Shown one piece after another: positions 35,672-45,949 of a stretch of 64,000 nt of DNA; within the stretch, counting starts at the first letter, position 1; every line of letters begins with the position of its first letter. The notes below the pieces were generated by a model. It saw nothing but the letters and a program-made list of their open reading frames with translations, did not search any database and was not told where the DNA came from. The stretch is taken from contig OX465283.1 of NCBI GenBank assembly GCA_949987705.1, positions 136,426,101 to 136,490,100 on the forward strand. The letters are read 5' to 3'. This stretch comes from Thereva unica. Its lineage: Eukaryota; Arthropoda; Insecta; Diptera; Therevidae. A program made the translations under genes and the position numbers.

Positions 35672-35806
35672 TATAAGCTCTCGCCTCATGGTTCTGCGGA
35701 TCTACAGCCCAGCCTAAAAAAATATGCTCCTTCTTAACTCTCATTTGCCCGATTAACCGGCTGTAGTGGAAGCGGCGTTTACTGATATGATTTGGAATCC
35801 GAGAAA

Positions 35807-35830
35807 ATAATAATAATAATAATAAAAATT
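35807..35830. repeat. (AAT)n microsatellite
   Basis: AATAATAATAATAATAA, about six units. Confidence 0.8.
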
Positions 35831-36289
35831 GATACATATATTAAAACAAGGGAAAACATCCGAGAAAAAAAGTTTTTTTATTTGGGTAGATAGAGAAAAA
35901 AGTAACCCTGAGTATCGACAGTTTCTGTTCCGGGTGTTAACATAACATATTCATAGACACATATCCCGCTTTTCTGAAGGTGGCCGAAATCAAGACAACA
36001 AGGCCCTATTCTGGTGCTGATGTGGGAAAGGACCCACTTTCTTGTTGTTCAATTTTTATGAATTTAGCCGTTTGCTTTTTCTTGCCAACTGATTGCTTTG
36101 ATTTGCTTACTGTTGATTGTCACTAATGTATTATTGCTTTATACACCACAGCAGCCAGGTATCCAAGCATTTAAGAAGGGAACGTTGTGGTACCAGGGAG
36201 GGTTTCTTTCAGACCTTCTTCACTTTTTTTGTATTCCCCAATTTTGACATTGTTCATTAGCCCAATTTAAAAAATTAAAAGGACACTGG

Positions 36290-37900
36290 TAAATTAATTG
36301 TCAGAGCAGAACATATACCCTCAAGCTTAGAGCCATCAGTAAAGAAGTTTACGGCACCCTGTGTGGTATATTTTTCCATTCACGACTTGAAGGGATGTGC
36401 ACTTCGTGAAGGTAATCTCGAGGTCGGTTTTTATGGGGACTATGGGTGGATCGTCATGTGCCCTCTTTTGATTCCGATCTAAAAGGCAGATTCTTTTGTT
36501 CAAAGGGCTGCGATTGTTGTGCTTTTCCTTGCCACAAGATTTAAAGCAAAATAACAATTAGGGCATCTGTAGGTCTGGAGCGAAGTGCTCTTGTTATGCA
36601 TAACTTCGCACATCTTTATATTTTGTGTAGTTTGTTTAGCACGGTGGACTTACTTAAGGTTGGCCACCTTACTAAGACTCTGTATAAGAGTATTGGGCGG
36701 ACGATCGTTGTGTCGATCCATCGTACTATGTTAGGGGAGAAGCCCCATTTGTTCATAATGGATTTTTTGCAAGCGAAAAGCGCTATGCGCTTTCTTAACC
36801 CAGGACTACTCCCATAAATTTGGCACTGTTGCTAAATTTGAGCCTAACCATTTTAAGGAAGGATGGGGTGGTTATTAAAGGTGAAGAGGACCAGTTCCGT
36901 TTTTGCTGGGTTAACGTTTAGTCCATGGGTGGTAGTTCAGCTTGAGAGAGTTTGTAACACCGCCACTATGAGATCACAGAGGACTTGACGCCAGGACGTA
37001 ATGCTAGTCCAATCAATCTACGGAAATTCTCCAGACAATTGAAGGCAGGAAAAAAAATATGGGCGTGTAGAACATTTAATTTGAAGAAAGATAGCGTGTT
37101 TTTTACGGAATTTCATTGGCGAACTTTAACCTAAAAAATTCGCAAAAGTAAAAAAAAACGGTTTTGCAAAATTTCGAGCCAAAAAAAAATGAGTTTTCAG
37201 ATTGCCAAAAGCAACATTTTTACCAAGTAAAAAGTTTCTAGGTCGCATCAATAAAAAGCAAAAAATAAATGAAAAAGTCGCGATTTTTAACGGTTTTTAG
37301 CATTTTTCTCCATGTATAAGACACTAACCAATATTTTGTACCACATCAATTGAAAGATAATTTTAATACCTATAACTTTCTTGGTTAACTTTTTTGGCTC
37401 CGAGCTCAACTTTTTGTTTTATTGGCGAAAACCCGTTTTTTTACCTTTGCGAATTTTTTAGGTTAAGTTCGCCAATGAAATTCCGTAAAAAACACGCTAT
37501 CTTTCTTCAAATTAAGTGTTCTAAACGCCCATATTTTTTTTCCTGCCTTCAATTGTCTGGAATTTAACATTGTGAATCCGTAGATTGATTGGACTATGCC
37601 CCTTTGCCTCCATGCGTCGCAACAACTGGTTTATAGTTACAACCCATAGAAGCGGGGAAAGTACTCCTCCTCCTCTATTTACGGCTTTTCGGACCGAGCT
37701 ATCACCCAAGATCGACTTCACTATCCTGCCAGTAAGCATTTGGTGGATAAGAGACACCAGCGATGCCTCGATCCCATGTTCTGTCAAGGGCAGGGTAATG
37801 GCGCCCAGGAGTACGTTGTTAAAAGCTCCCTCTCTATGTCAAGAGTATACTCCTTGACCTCGAGGAGTTTTTCAATGGTTGAAACTAGAGTTGAGCCGGA
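36290..37900 (-). pseudogene. non-LTR retroposon with RNase H, split by a TIR element
   Basis: Minus-strand order: an RT palm part with AFNNV.LGAIT, LVSLIHQMLTGRIVKSILGD, GGGVLSPLLWVVTINQLLRR (37750-37610). The 592-bp TIR element follows, then LCDLIVAVLQTLS and GLNVNPAKTELVLF (36990-36885), KWGFSPNIVRWIDTTIVRPI (36770-36700) with ILLY, and finally FFTDGSKLEG (about 36345-36315), an RNase H motif. This order is that of R1/LOA/I-type elements carrying RNase H. YADD is lost at the insertion, and frames are broken. Confidence 0.7.
37005..37596. mobile_element. 592-bp TIR element inside the RNase H retroposon
   Basis: TAGTCCAATCAATCTACGG at the left is inverted at the right end. After a short non-matching step the arms continue with ACAATTGAAGGCAGG, ATATGGGCG and a further block of about 100 bp, so each arm is about 150 bp. 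The flanks are TGC (37002-37004 and 37597-37599). Alternatively the outer TA is the duplication. No transposase is present. Confidence 0.75.
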
Positions 37901-38019
37901 CTTACAAGAGGCAGTTCATTTGACCCGTACACGATAGTAAATTGTACTGAGGCCTCAACTTTTTTAAATGTCCCGGTTCAAAAATAATGTACTAATGGGA
38001 TATGAGCGTGTATCGTGCG

Positions 38020-39045
38020 TTTGTAAATTACGAAGTGGAGAGACATTTCTTACTTCTTTTGCGGCAGCAAAATATCCAATCTGAACTGCGCCGAGGTGAG
38101 ATTGTAAACACGAACTGCATAGATATTTTCTTACTGTTTTTGCCGCAGTCAAATATCCAATTTAAACCGAGCCGTGGTGAGATTGTAAATACGAACTGGA
38201 GAGAAATCTCTTACATTTTTGAAGGAGTGAAATTTTATACTAAAGAGACAATTCTTCCATTTTTTGAGGGAGTGAAGTTTTGTGCTCGAGGGATATTTCT
38301 TATACCATGTTTCCATCGCACTCGAAATCCGCAGGTTTTGATAAAACGATTTGGCGAAATCCAAATGTGTTTCCATCGCACCAGGCAGTTTTCGCTTCTC
38401 ATAACAAACTTGCACATCAAATTTTAAAACCTAATTATATCAACAAAACTGAGGAATTTATAAAGAATAGGCTGTAAAATAAGGAAAAAATATAAACATT
38501 CATTTAAGCTCCATTTTAAACGTTAAAGATAGAAAGTTTAAAAATGACAAATTCGTACTGTCAAAATTTTTTACAGCTGAGAAATTTCCCCAAAATTTCC
38601 CACTTGCTGAATAGGCTGAATAGTCATTACCAAGATTTCGATCGAGATTTCATTGAAATCTCCTCCGAAAGGCGATTTCATTTTATATGCTAAAACATGA
38701 GATTTCAAACGAGATTTCGTCCGAAATCCTCATTTTTGCCGAAATCGGAAGATTTCGAGTGCGATGGAAACATGGTATTACATTTTTCGAGGCAGGTAAC
38801 AATTCTTACATTTTTCGAGGGAGGTGAATTTTGTGCTGAAGAGACAATTCTTACATTTTTCGAGAGAGGGAAATTTTGTACTGAAGAGATAATTCTTACA
38901 TTTTTCGAGGGAGGTAACAATTCTTACATTTTTCGAGGGAGGTAAATTTTGTACTGAAGAGATAATTCTTACATTTTTTGAGGGAGTGAAGTTGGAGAGA
39001 TATTTCTAACATTTTTCGAGGGAGGTAAAATTTTATTTTTATTTT
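38020..39045. repeat. tandem-repeat array (45-bp and longer units)
   Basis: From 38790 the unit ACAATTCTTACATTTTTCGA plus GGGAGGTGAATTTTGTGCTGAAGAG (45 bp in all) repeats about five times with partial units. To the left, longer related units with AAATATCCAATCTGAACTGC occur at 38060-38170, followed by variants with GAGGGAGTGAAGTTTTG. A MITE at 38305-38775 sits in the array. The 45-bp unit keeps one frame open (ILTFFEGGEFCAEET on plus), which is expected for a unit divisible by three and is no proof of coding. Confidence 0.75.
38305..38775. mobile_element. 471-bp MITE, TA-flanked, inside the tandem array
   Basis: CCATGTTTCCATCGCACTCG and its reverse complement form the ends, with TA at 38303-38304 and 38776-38777. 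A second TGTTTCCATCGCACC lies 60 bp inside. Array sequence continues on both sides (GGGATATTTCTTA to the left, TTACATTTTTCGAGG to the right). Confidence 0.7.
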
Positions 39046-39289
39046 TTAATCTCTATCTCTAACAAATAAAATATTTTCGTGTTATTTTCAATTTAAGGGA
39101 GTTTCATTTTAAATTTGTAAATATGTTTTTCTTTATACAGTTAACAAAAATTTTAAAGAATATTTTTGTAATCAACATTCATAGGCACGATAATTAATAT
39201 TTCCATTCATTCATTCATCATTTATCGTATCCTCTCTTTCGCAAACGCAATAGATCTACCCGCATCGCAACATTTGAGCCATTCACTAC

Positions 39290-39410
39290 GTGACGTGCTA
39301 GCAATACAATGGCACCTCGCCTTATTTGAAGTGAGACATTGTACTGGTTCAAAAAGAAAAAGAGGCTCCTCTTACAAACTCATTTTATTATCGTGTCCTA
39401 CCCAACACTA
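39290..39410 (-). repeat. dispersed repeat with hAT-like end, second copy
   Basis: Reverse complement begins TAGTGTTGGGTAGGACA and matches 11962-12080 over about 110 bp. Confidence 0.5.
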
Positions 39411-39861
39411 GTTGAAACCAATGAGTAATGCTGATCTCAAGGACATTGAAACATTTTTGAAAATTTGTACTGGCTCATCACTCTTTTTATTATTGTTCGC
39501 TGATTATAGCGTGGTGGGCTTACACTCACCCGCTATTGGAGGTTTCTAGCCATCGTGTAACTGGTGAAGGTGATGTCTACTGTAAACCCTTGGACGCCCT
39601 TTTGGAATGTGTGTCACTGCCGCTGTTTGCTAACACCACAATGAGTCGCGTAAACGCTGCCAACAGTGCATTAAAATTCTACGCTATTTTTTTGGGATTA
39701 TGGCGACTCTGAAGCCATTCCACCATTGTCAAGTACTTCTATGGTACTTGTAATCGGGAGATTAAGTTCCACAATGAGGTACTTGCATCTCTTAAGTAAT
39801 CCTAAGCAAGAATGTTGTTGAAGTGATGAAACACCCATCAGAAGGAGAGCCGGTAAGGTTT

Positions 39862-40511
39862 TGTTCACACGAACATGAACATAATTCAAATACAACATAA
39901 TAAATAAAATCACAAAATGAAATACAAAAAAAGCGAAGAACAAAAATAGTCAAATGAAGTACAAAAAAAACAAGACCTTGACATTGGCACCACACGCTGC
40001 AATAATGCACAATAGTCAACGGCACTTACCAGTTTGGAAATTGCGGGAGGCTGTTGTTGGCTTGAAAATTGCAAACAGCATCAGTCTTTTTTGACAGCGT
40101 GCGTGAATCGGAGTGAATATTATAAGTGAAGTAAAAATACTTGGTGCTGTGTCCAGTGGAAGAAAAAAGGGAATCCAGCAGAAGGATTAATTTAACTTAT
40201 TAATTATATACAAATTAACCTGTTTTAGAGTTAATATTTTCAAGGTGGGTGAATGAGTGCATCCAAATGACCTTTGGTTGAAAGGATCACTCGCATGCCA
40301 ACCTTTTTGCATACTTACATACTATAAACTATACATTAACACATGATTAAATTTCGGTTTTTTAAGTTGAATGGTATCATTGCTGTGTGTGCTTCGTTAT
40401 TTTTAATTGAATAAATATTGAATTTGAATTTAATTTAAAGAATTTTTTTGTTTTATTTGAAATAAATTTGGTGGTGAAATCGAATGAAATCTGCAACATA
40501 ATTCATACACA
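39862..40511 (+). repeat. 5' LTR of the BEL/Pao element
   Basis: 650 bp, TGTTCACACG...CATACACA. A TCAGTC initiator at 40081-40086 is a candidate start site with no TATA box at a suitable distance. AATAAA at 40410-40415 is the likely poly(A) signal, giving an R region of roughly 350 bp. AAG/GTGGGT at 40242-40250 is a candidate splice donor inside R. The first 20 bases contain TGTTCA and TGAACA as an inverted pair. Confidence 0.9.
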
Positions 40512-40516
40512 TTTTT

Positions 40517-40533
40517 TGGTCCTTCGAGCCGGA
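40517..40533 (+). promoter_or_regulatory. primer binding site (tRNA-Tyr)
   Basis: TGGTCCTTCGAGCCGGA, 5 bases after the LTR, is the complement of the 3' end (with CCA) of insect tRNA-Tyr, whose acceptor strand begins CCTTCGA. The match is from knowledge of fly tRNA-Tyr and was not checked against this genome. Confidence 0.75.
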
Positions 40534-40601
40534 TATTCATTTGATCATCATTAAATTGTTTTAAATAAAAATAATATTCTGAGCTTAAAAAGGCTCCTAA
40601 A

Positions 40602-42899
40602 ATGGAACATTTGTTAATCGCGCAAGAATTAGCTGCAGAAAAACTGTTGAAGTCAATTAGAACGGGAAAAAATATCGGTACGGATAAAAGAACCGCTGGT
40701 TTCATTCAAAATATGAGTGAACAAATAAAAAGGGCTTGGGATGAGTTTGATGAACGAGATACCCAAATGAGGGAATTAATAATAACTTCTAAAAAACCTT
40801 CAGATGACGCGTATTTTACTGAGGATAAATATTCTATAGTTCATGTTAGTGTGTTAGAATATCTTGGAGAATTAATGGACGGTATGCTGTCAAGTACACG
40901 GCAGCAGGATACATCCATGCCAATTCCTGGGACTACTATTTTGCACACAACCAACTCAAGAACTCCGTTACCTAAAATACATCTTCCGAAGTTTGATGGC
41001 AACTATAATGATTGGCGTTCATTTCATGATTATTTTATGTCACTGGTCCATAACAATGTGCAATTGCAGTCGATACATAAATTACATTACCTAAAGGAAT
41101 GTTTAACGGGCGAGGCAGCTAGTCTTCTGAAAAACATTCCAATTACGGAAAGTAATTATGGTCCAGCTTGGGAACGGTTAAAAGCCAGATATGAAAACAA
41201 ACGGTTACTTATAAATACACAATTAAAGGGGCTCACTGATCAACCAAAAATGAGCATTGAAAGCAGCAATGGATTGAAAACATTATTAGATACAACTGAA
41301 GGCTGTTTACAGCAATTAGAAATGTTAGGGGAAAATGTTTCGGCTTGGGATACTATTATTATATTTTTATTAGTTCAAAAACTACCGTTGCAAACAGTTA
41401 AATTATGGGAAGAGGAATTACAGGATAGTCAAAATAGTCCTGACATGAAAAAATTTAAAAAATTTATTCAATCTAGATATAAGGTTTTAGAGTCAATCGC
41501 GCACACAACAGGTCATTGTTCAAGAGCACCAAGTAAAGACGCCGCGTCAAAAAAGATCACACATTCGTATTATATCGCAAGCAATGCTAAATGCCCAGCT
41601 TGTGACAATAAGCACTACGTAGGAAAATGTTCCAAGTTTTTAAGAATGAATGCATTTGAACGTCGGGGACTTATTAAGGCATCAGGAAGGTGTTTTAATT
41701 GTTTTTCTAGTAAACATACGTATGAAAGTTGCAAACAAACGTGTTCTAAATGCCACAAGTCTCATCACACGTTACTACATATACCAGAAGGCTCAACAGA
41801 TTCAAAGGCAAATGCAAACACTGAACCAAGTAAGGAGCGTGTTTGTCCTACATCAAATGTGGAACAGGTTAACCACCCGATACGTGTAGGAGTCGATGAG
41901 AATCAACCATATCAGGATGAACGAAACATTACTGATCAAATCAACAGCTTTTTAGCAACCAAGAGTTGCAATGGTCTACTATCTACAGCCTTAGTCAAGG
42001 TTTTAGCTTATGATGGTCAATTAATAACCCTGAGATGCTTAATAGATCCAGGGTCGCAATCTTCATTTATTACAGAGCAGGTCTGTAAGAGATTGCAACT
42101 AAAGACATGCCACACATCAGTAGTGGTCAAGGGGGCGAACGGTAGCGAGATGGCGCATACTAGAAAGCAGGTAAATTTGGCACTATACTCACAATTTGAT
42201 GAGCATCTAATATTGACTGCTGATATGCTGGTTTTGAAGCAAATTACTGATTTGCTGCCAGCCACCTCCTTAATAAATCGAAACTGGGGTCATCTCACAG
42301 GTTTGCAATTGGCAGATCCTACATACTGGAAGGCTGGGCCAGTCCACATGTTACTTGGCGTTGATATTTATGCTACTATAGTTCAGGACGGCATTAAACG
42401 AGGTCAGGAAACGGAGCCAATTGCGATCAATACCAAACTTGGATGGTTAATTTTGGGGAACAATTGCAAGTCTGCTACTGCTGAGACTTCATCATTTACA
42501 ATAGTAACAGAAATGGAGGAGGATTTAGATATTCAACTTAGAAGATTTTGGGAACAAGAAGAGATCCTCACCAAACAAATATTGACCACCGAAGAAAGGG
42601 AATGTGAAAATATATATACAAATACTTGTGAACGTCTTAAAAATGGGCAATATCAAGTGAAACTGCCGTTTGTCGCAGGGAATACTCCAGATTTAGGAGA
42701 ATCTAGGAACTTAGCGGCACAACGATTACGTGGTCTCCAAAGAAGGTTCGAAAGGAGCCCTACACTAAAGGAGGAGTATAAAAAATGTGGAAGAATACAT
42801 CGATCTTCAACACATGGAAAGGGTACACTCGCCCATCCAAGGAAATCCACACTATTACATACCGCACCATGCGGTTTTCAAGGAAAGTACTACAACTAA
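40602..42899 (+). CDS. BEL/Pao gag, protease and start of RT
   Basis: Starts at ATG 40602. Residues about 120-300 form the DUF1759-type Gag domain (LPKIHLPKFDGNYNDW at its start). Residues about 335-395 contain CPAC..H..GKC, CFNC....H...SC and CSKC..SHHTLLH zinc knuckles that bind RNA. The protease follows at about 460-490 with LIDPGSQSSF, where BEL/Pao proteases more often have DSG or DNG. A DUF1758-like stretch and the RT entry region (LRGLQRRFERSPTLKEEY) follow. The RT sense then leaves this frame at the A6 run at 42780-42785. The last 38 codons here are out of frame relative to pol. In the family Gag and Pol form one polyprotein. Confidence 0.9.
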   Translation: MEHLLIAQELAAEKLLKSIRTGKNIGTDKRTAGFIQNMSEQIKRAWDEFDERDTQMRELIITSKKPSDDAYFTEDKYSIVHVSVLEYLGELMDGMLSSTRQQDTSMPIPGTTILHTTNSRTPLPKIHLPKFDGNYNDWRSFHDYFMSLVHNNVQLQSIHKLHYLKECLTGEAASLLKNIPITESNYGPAWERLKARYENKRLLINTQLKGLTDQPKMSIESSNGLKTLLDTTEGCLQQLEMLGENVSAWDTIIIFLLVQKLPLQTVKLWEEELQDSQNSPDMKKFKKFIQSRYKVLESIAHTTGHCSRAPSKDAASKKITHSYYIASNAKCPACDNKHYVGKCSKFLRMNAFERRGLIKASGRCFNCFSSKHTYESCKQTCSKCHKSHHTLLHIPEGSTDSKANANTEPSKERVCPTSNVEQVNHPIRVGVDENQPYQDERNITDQINSFLATKSCNGLLSTALVKVLAYDGQLITLRCLIDPGSQSSFITEQVCKRLQLKTCHTSVVVKGANGSEMAHTRKQVNLALYSQFDEHLILTADMLVLKQITDLLPATSLINRNWGHLTGLQLADPTYWKAGPVHMLLGVDIYATIVQDGIKRGQETEPIAINTKLGWLILGNNCKSATAETSSFTIVTEMEEDLDIQLRRFWEQEEILTKQILTTEERECENIYTNTCERLKNGQYQVKLPFVAGNTPDLGESRNLAAQRLRGLQRRFERSPTLKEEYKKCGRIHRSSTHGKGTLAHPRKSTLLHTAPCGFQGKYYN

Positions 42900-45843
42900 A
42901 TTGAGGATCGTATTTGATGCGTCTGCTCGTAGTAGTAATGGCAAATCGCTAAATCAGCAATTACTAGTAGGTCCAACGTTACAGCCCAAATTATTTGCAA
43001 CTGTCCTTAAGTGGAGGAAACATAAAATTGCCATCACAGCCGACATAGAAAAAATGTATAGGATGATTTTGGTACATCCAGACCACCGTACATATCAACG
43101 GATTCTGTGGCAACATGAAAATACAAATGAGTTACAAGACTATCAATTAAAGACGGTAACTTTCGGCACTACATCGGCGCCATATTTAGCAGTACGAACT
43201 TTGCAACAGCTAGCTGAAGACAGTAAATCAAAATGGCCCGAAGCAGCTAAGGTTGCACTTACCGATTTTTACGTCGACGATGTCTTGACTGGCTCTGACT
43301 CAGTCGTTGAAGCTAAAATATTAAGAAACCAATTAATTAGCATGTTAAAGTCAGGAGGCTTTAATCTACGTAAATGGGCAAGCAATAATAAGGATTTGTT
43401 AATCGACTTGCCAATAGATCAACTGGAATTGAAGCCCTCGCTCGACATGATGGAAAATGAAACAATAAAAACTGTGGGTTTAAAGTGGCATCCAGAATTA
43501 GATTACTTTTCGTTTGCAATCACAAAACCATTCCAATCTGCAGCAAATACTAAACGAACCATGTTGTCTGCAATAGCATCGTTATTTGATCCCTTGGGAT
43601 GGTTAGCGCCCATAACAATAGTAGCTAAGGTATTAATACAAACACTATGGATGTCAAATATGGCATGGGATGCAATTGTAAGCGAGCCCATTCAACGACA
43701 ATGGGAGGCCTTTAAAGCCTCTGTATCAAATTTGACGAACATACAAATTCCTAGATGGGTTGGATGGTCATGTCATGTTACAAGCATGCAACTTCATGGA
43801 TTCAGCGACTCATCAGTGAGAGCCTATGCCGCGGCAGTGTATCTACGTGTTCAGCACAAAAATGGAGAAGTAACTTGTCACCTGCTTACAGCCAAAACAA
43901 AGGTTGCTCCAATTAAACCAATAACATTGCCAAGACTGGAGTTAAATGGAGCAGTACTTCTTACTCGATTGATGACGACCGTGCTCAAAGATATGCAACT
44001 AACCGGAATACCATTATTTGCTTGGACTGACTCGATGATTACCTTACAGTGGATTCAAGATCATGCAACCCGTTGGAAGACTTTTGTGGCAAACAGGGTG
44101 TCTGAAATCCAAGATGCAGTTCCGCCAAGTTGTTGGCATCATGTTAGCAGCATCCATAATCCGGCAGATGTAGCTTCCCGCGGATGCACTGCAGACAACT
44201 TAAAACAAAATAGCTTATGGTGGCATGGCCCAGCATGGTTAAGTCAGGAATCTGAAAAATGGCCGAAATTAACAACCACACTCAATCCAACGAACTTAGA
44301 GGCTAAGAGGGAGGCCATGCATGTCTGTTTGACGAAAGTGGATGACGACTTTTTGCAAAAATTTTCATCGTTCCACAAGTTAATTCGCGTTACTGCCATG
44401 ATTCTACGATTCGCTAACAATGTTAGGAAAACTAACCCCAGGAGAACTGGTTGGCTTTCTACTGCAGAGCTGCAAGAAGCAAAGTATACAATTTGCCGGC
44501 TGGTACAGAAATTGGAATTCTCTCAAGAATACACTCATCTAACCAGAAAACAATCCATCCCATCAAAAAGCAAATTATTAAACTTAAATCCACATCTAAG
44601 CTCAGATGGATTGATACGTGTAGGTGGACGATTAGTCAATGCAAATCTTCCATACTCGAATAAATTCCCAATTATTTTACCTCGTGATCATCATGTAAGC
44701 CAGCTAATAGTGGACAAATTTCACACAGAAACCCTACATGGCGGACCCACACTGACATTAAATGCTACTCGCAATGAATATTGGATTCTCAACGCAAAGG
44801 GGTTAATCACAAAACGAATTCATCAATGTGTAATATGTGCGCGCCATCGAAAATCAACATATAATCAACTTATGGGAAACCTTCCATCGGCGCGAGTCAA
44901 TATAAGTAAACCTTTCACTCATGTTGGATTGGATTATGCCGGCCCTATTATGATCAAAACATCTCCTCACAAATGTACTCGTAAGTACAAGGGATACATA
45001 TGTGTGTTCGTCTGCATGGCAACCAGGGCTATGCACTTAGAAGCGGTCTCTGACTTGACAAGTGCTGCATTCATTTCAGCCATTAAAAGATTCATATCGA
45101 GAAGAGGTCGCTGTACTGACATATATTCGGACTGTGGAACCAACTTTATTGGAGGAAGAAACCAACTAAACAACGATCTGGCAAGCGCTATTAAACAATA
45201 TTCCAACGAAGTTGGCGAGCAGCTCGCACTAAAGGGCATAAACTGGCATTTCAATCCGCCGGCATCTCCTCATTTCGGAGGTCTATGGGAAGCCGGCGTG
45301 AAATCAGTGAAACACCATCTTAAAAGAATTTTAGGGGAAACGTCTTGCACTTATGAGGAATTAGCTACTCTGCTGGCTCAAATAGAGGCCTGTTTAAATT
45401 CCCGTCCACTTTGTTCACTTGGCAATAACGTTGAAGATTTAGAAGTTTTAACTCCAGCTCATTTTTTAATCGGCCAAGCTTTATCTGCAATTCCGGAGCC
45501 GGAACACAGGGACGTGCTTCCGTCAAATCGCTGGAGATATACCCAACAGTTAATACAAACTTTCTGGAAACAGTGGAAACGAGGATATTTACACCAATTG
45601 CAAGAGAGATCTAAATGGAAAAAACCACAAGTTAATCTAACTATTAATGATGTTGTTCTAATCAAAGACGAAAACACTCCTCCAACACATTGGCCTCTGG
45701 GAGTAATTATAGAAGCATATCCAGGAAAGGACGGGCTTATACGAGTTGTTAAAATACGTACAAAGAATAACACCCTAGTGAGGCCTATTACTAAGGTCTG
45801 TCGTCTCCCTGTAGAGACACCCCCAAAAGGAGATTCAAACTAG
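42787..45843 (+). CDS. BEL/Pao pol: RT, RNase H, integrase
   Basis: Pol sense resumes at 42787 (GTG, not a real start) in the +1 frame relative to the gag frame. RT has LRIVFDASA, ITADIEKMYRMI and the catalytic FYVDDVLTG (about 43267-43293). RNase H follows with LHGFSDSSVRAYAAAVYL and FAWTDS. Integrase has an HHCC-type finger (CVICARHR), then VGLDYAGPI (44923-44949), YSDCGTNF (45124-45147) and GGLWEAGVKSVK, giving the D, D, E triad. A DUF5641-type C-terminal domain ends the protein. All catalytic residues are present, so only the frame break keeps this copy from a full polyprotein, unless that break is a sequencing error or recoding site. Confidence 0.9.
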   Translation: MEEYIDLQHMERVHSPIQGNPHYYIPHHAVFKESTTTKLRIVFDASARSSNGKSLNQQLLVGPTLQPKLFATVLKWRKHKIAITADIEKMYRMILVHPDHRTYQRILWQHENTNELQDYQLKTVTFGTTSAPYLAVRTLQQLAEDSKSKWPEAAKVALTDFYVDDVLTGSDSVVEAKILRNQLISMLKSGGFNLRKWASNNKDLLIDLPIDQLELKPSLDMMENETIKTVGLKWHPELDYFSFAITKPFQSAANTKRTMLSAIASLFDPLGWLAPITIVAKVLIQTLWMSNMAWDAIVSEPIQRQWEAFKASVSNLTNIQIPRWVGWSCHVTSMQLHGFSDSSVRAYAAAVYLRVQHKNGEVTCHLLTAKTKVAPIKPITLPRLELNGAVLLTRLMTTVLKDMQLTGIPLFAWTDSMITLQWIQDHATRWKTFVANRVSEIQDAVPPSCWHHVSSIHNPADVASRGCTADNLKQNSLWWHGPAWLSQESEKWPKLTTTLNPTNLEAKREAMHVCLTKVDDDFLQKFSSFHKLIRVTAMILRFANNVRKTNPRRTGWLSTAELQEAKYTICRLVQKLEFSQEYTHLTRKQSIPSKSKLLNLNPHLSSDGLIRVGGRLVNANLPYSNKFPIILPRDHHVSQLIVDKFHTETLHGGPTLTLNATRNEYWILNAKGLITKRIHQCVICARHRKSTYNQLMGNLPSARVNISKPFTHVGLDYAGPIMIKTSPHKCTRKYKGYICVFVCMATRAMHLEAVSDLTSAAFISAIKRFISRRGRCTDIYSDCGTNFIGGRNQLNNDLASAIKQYSNEVGEQLALKGINWHFNPPASPHFGGLWEAGVKSVKHHLKRILGETSCTYEELATLLAQIEACLNSRPLCSLGNNVEDLEVLTPAHFLIGQALSAIPEPEHRDVLPSNRWRYTQQLIQTFWKQWKRGYLHQLQERSKWKKPQVNLTINDVVLIKDENTPPTHWPLGVIIEAYPGKDGLIRVVKIRTKNNTLVRPITKVCRLPVETPPKGDSN

Positions 45844-45927
45844 AAAGCAAATTCTCTGTTATAATTGTGCCGTCGTGTTGTTGTGTCCTCCTTTCTGTCA
45901 TGTTGTGTGCTCCTAATTACCCCCGTA

Positions 45928-45949
45928 TACTAATCCCAACTCATTACAG
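45928..45949 (+). promoter_or_regulatory. 3' splice site ahead of the third ORF
   Basis: TACTAAT (45928-45934) is a near-perfect branch-point sequence. CATTACAG ends at 45949 and the ATG of the third ORF starts at the next base. A pyrimidine-rich stretch lies at 45885-45920. This layout suggests a spliced subgenomic RNA for the downstream ORF, as for env genes of retroelements. Confidence 0.65.

Noticed and set aside
38697..38945. repeat protein (ILTFFEGGEFC repeats)
   Set aside because: A 45-bp tandem repeat naturally keeps a frame open. The frame crosses the MITE boundary, so it is unlikely to be a gene.
38790..39045. CRISPR-like array
   Set aside because: Repeats are directly adjacent without unique spacers, and the sequence is an insect genome.
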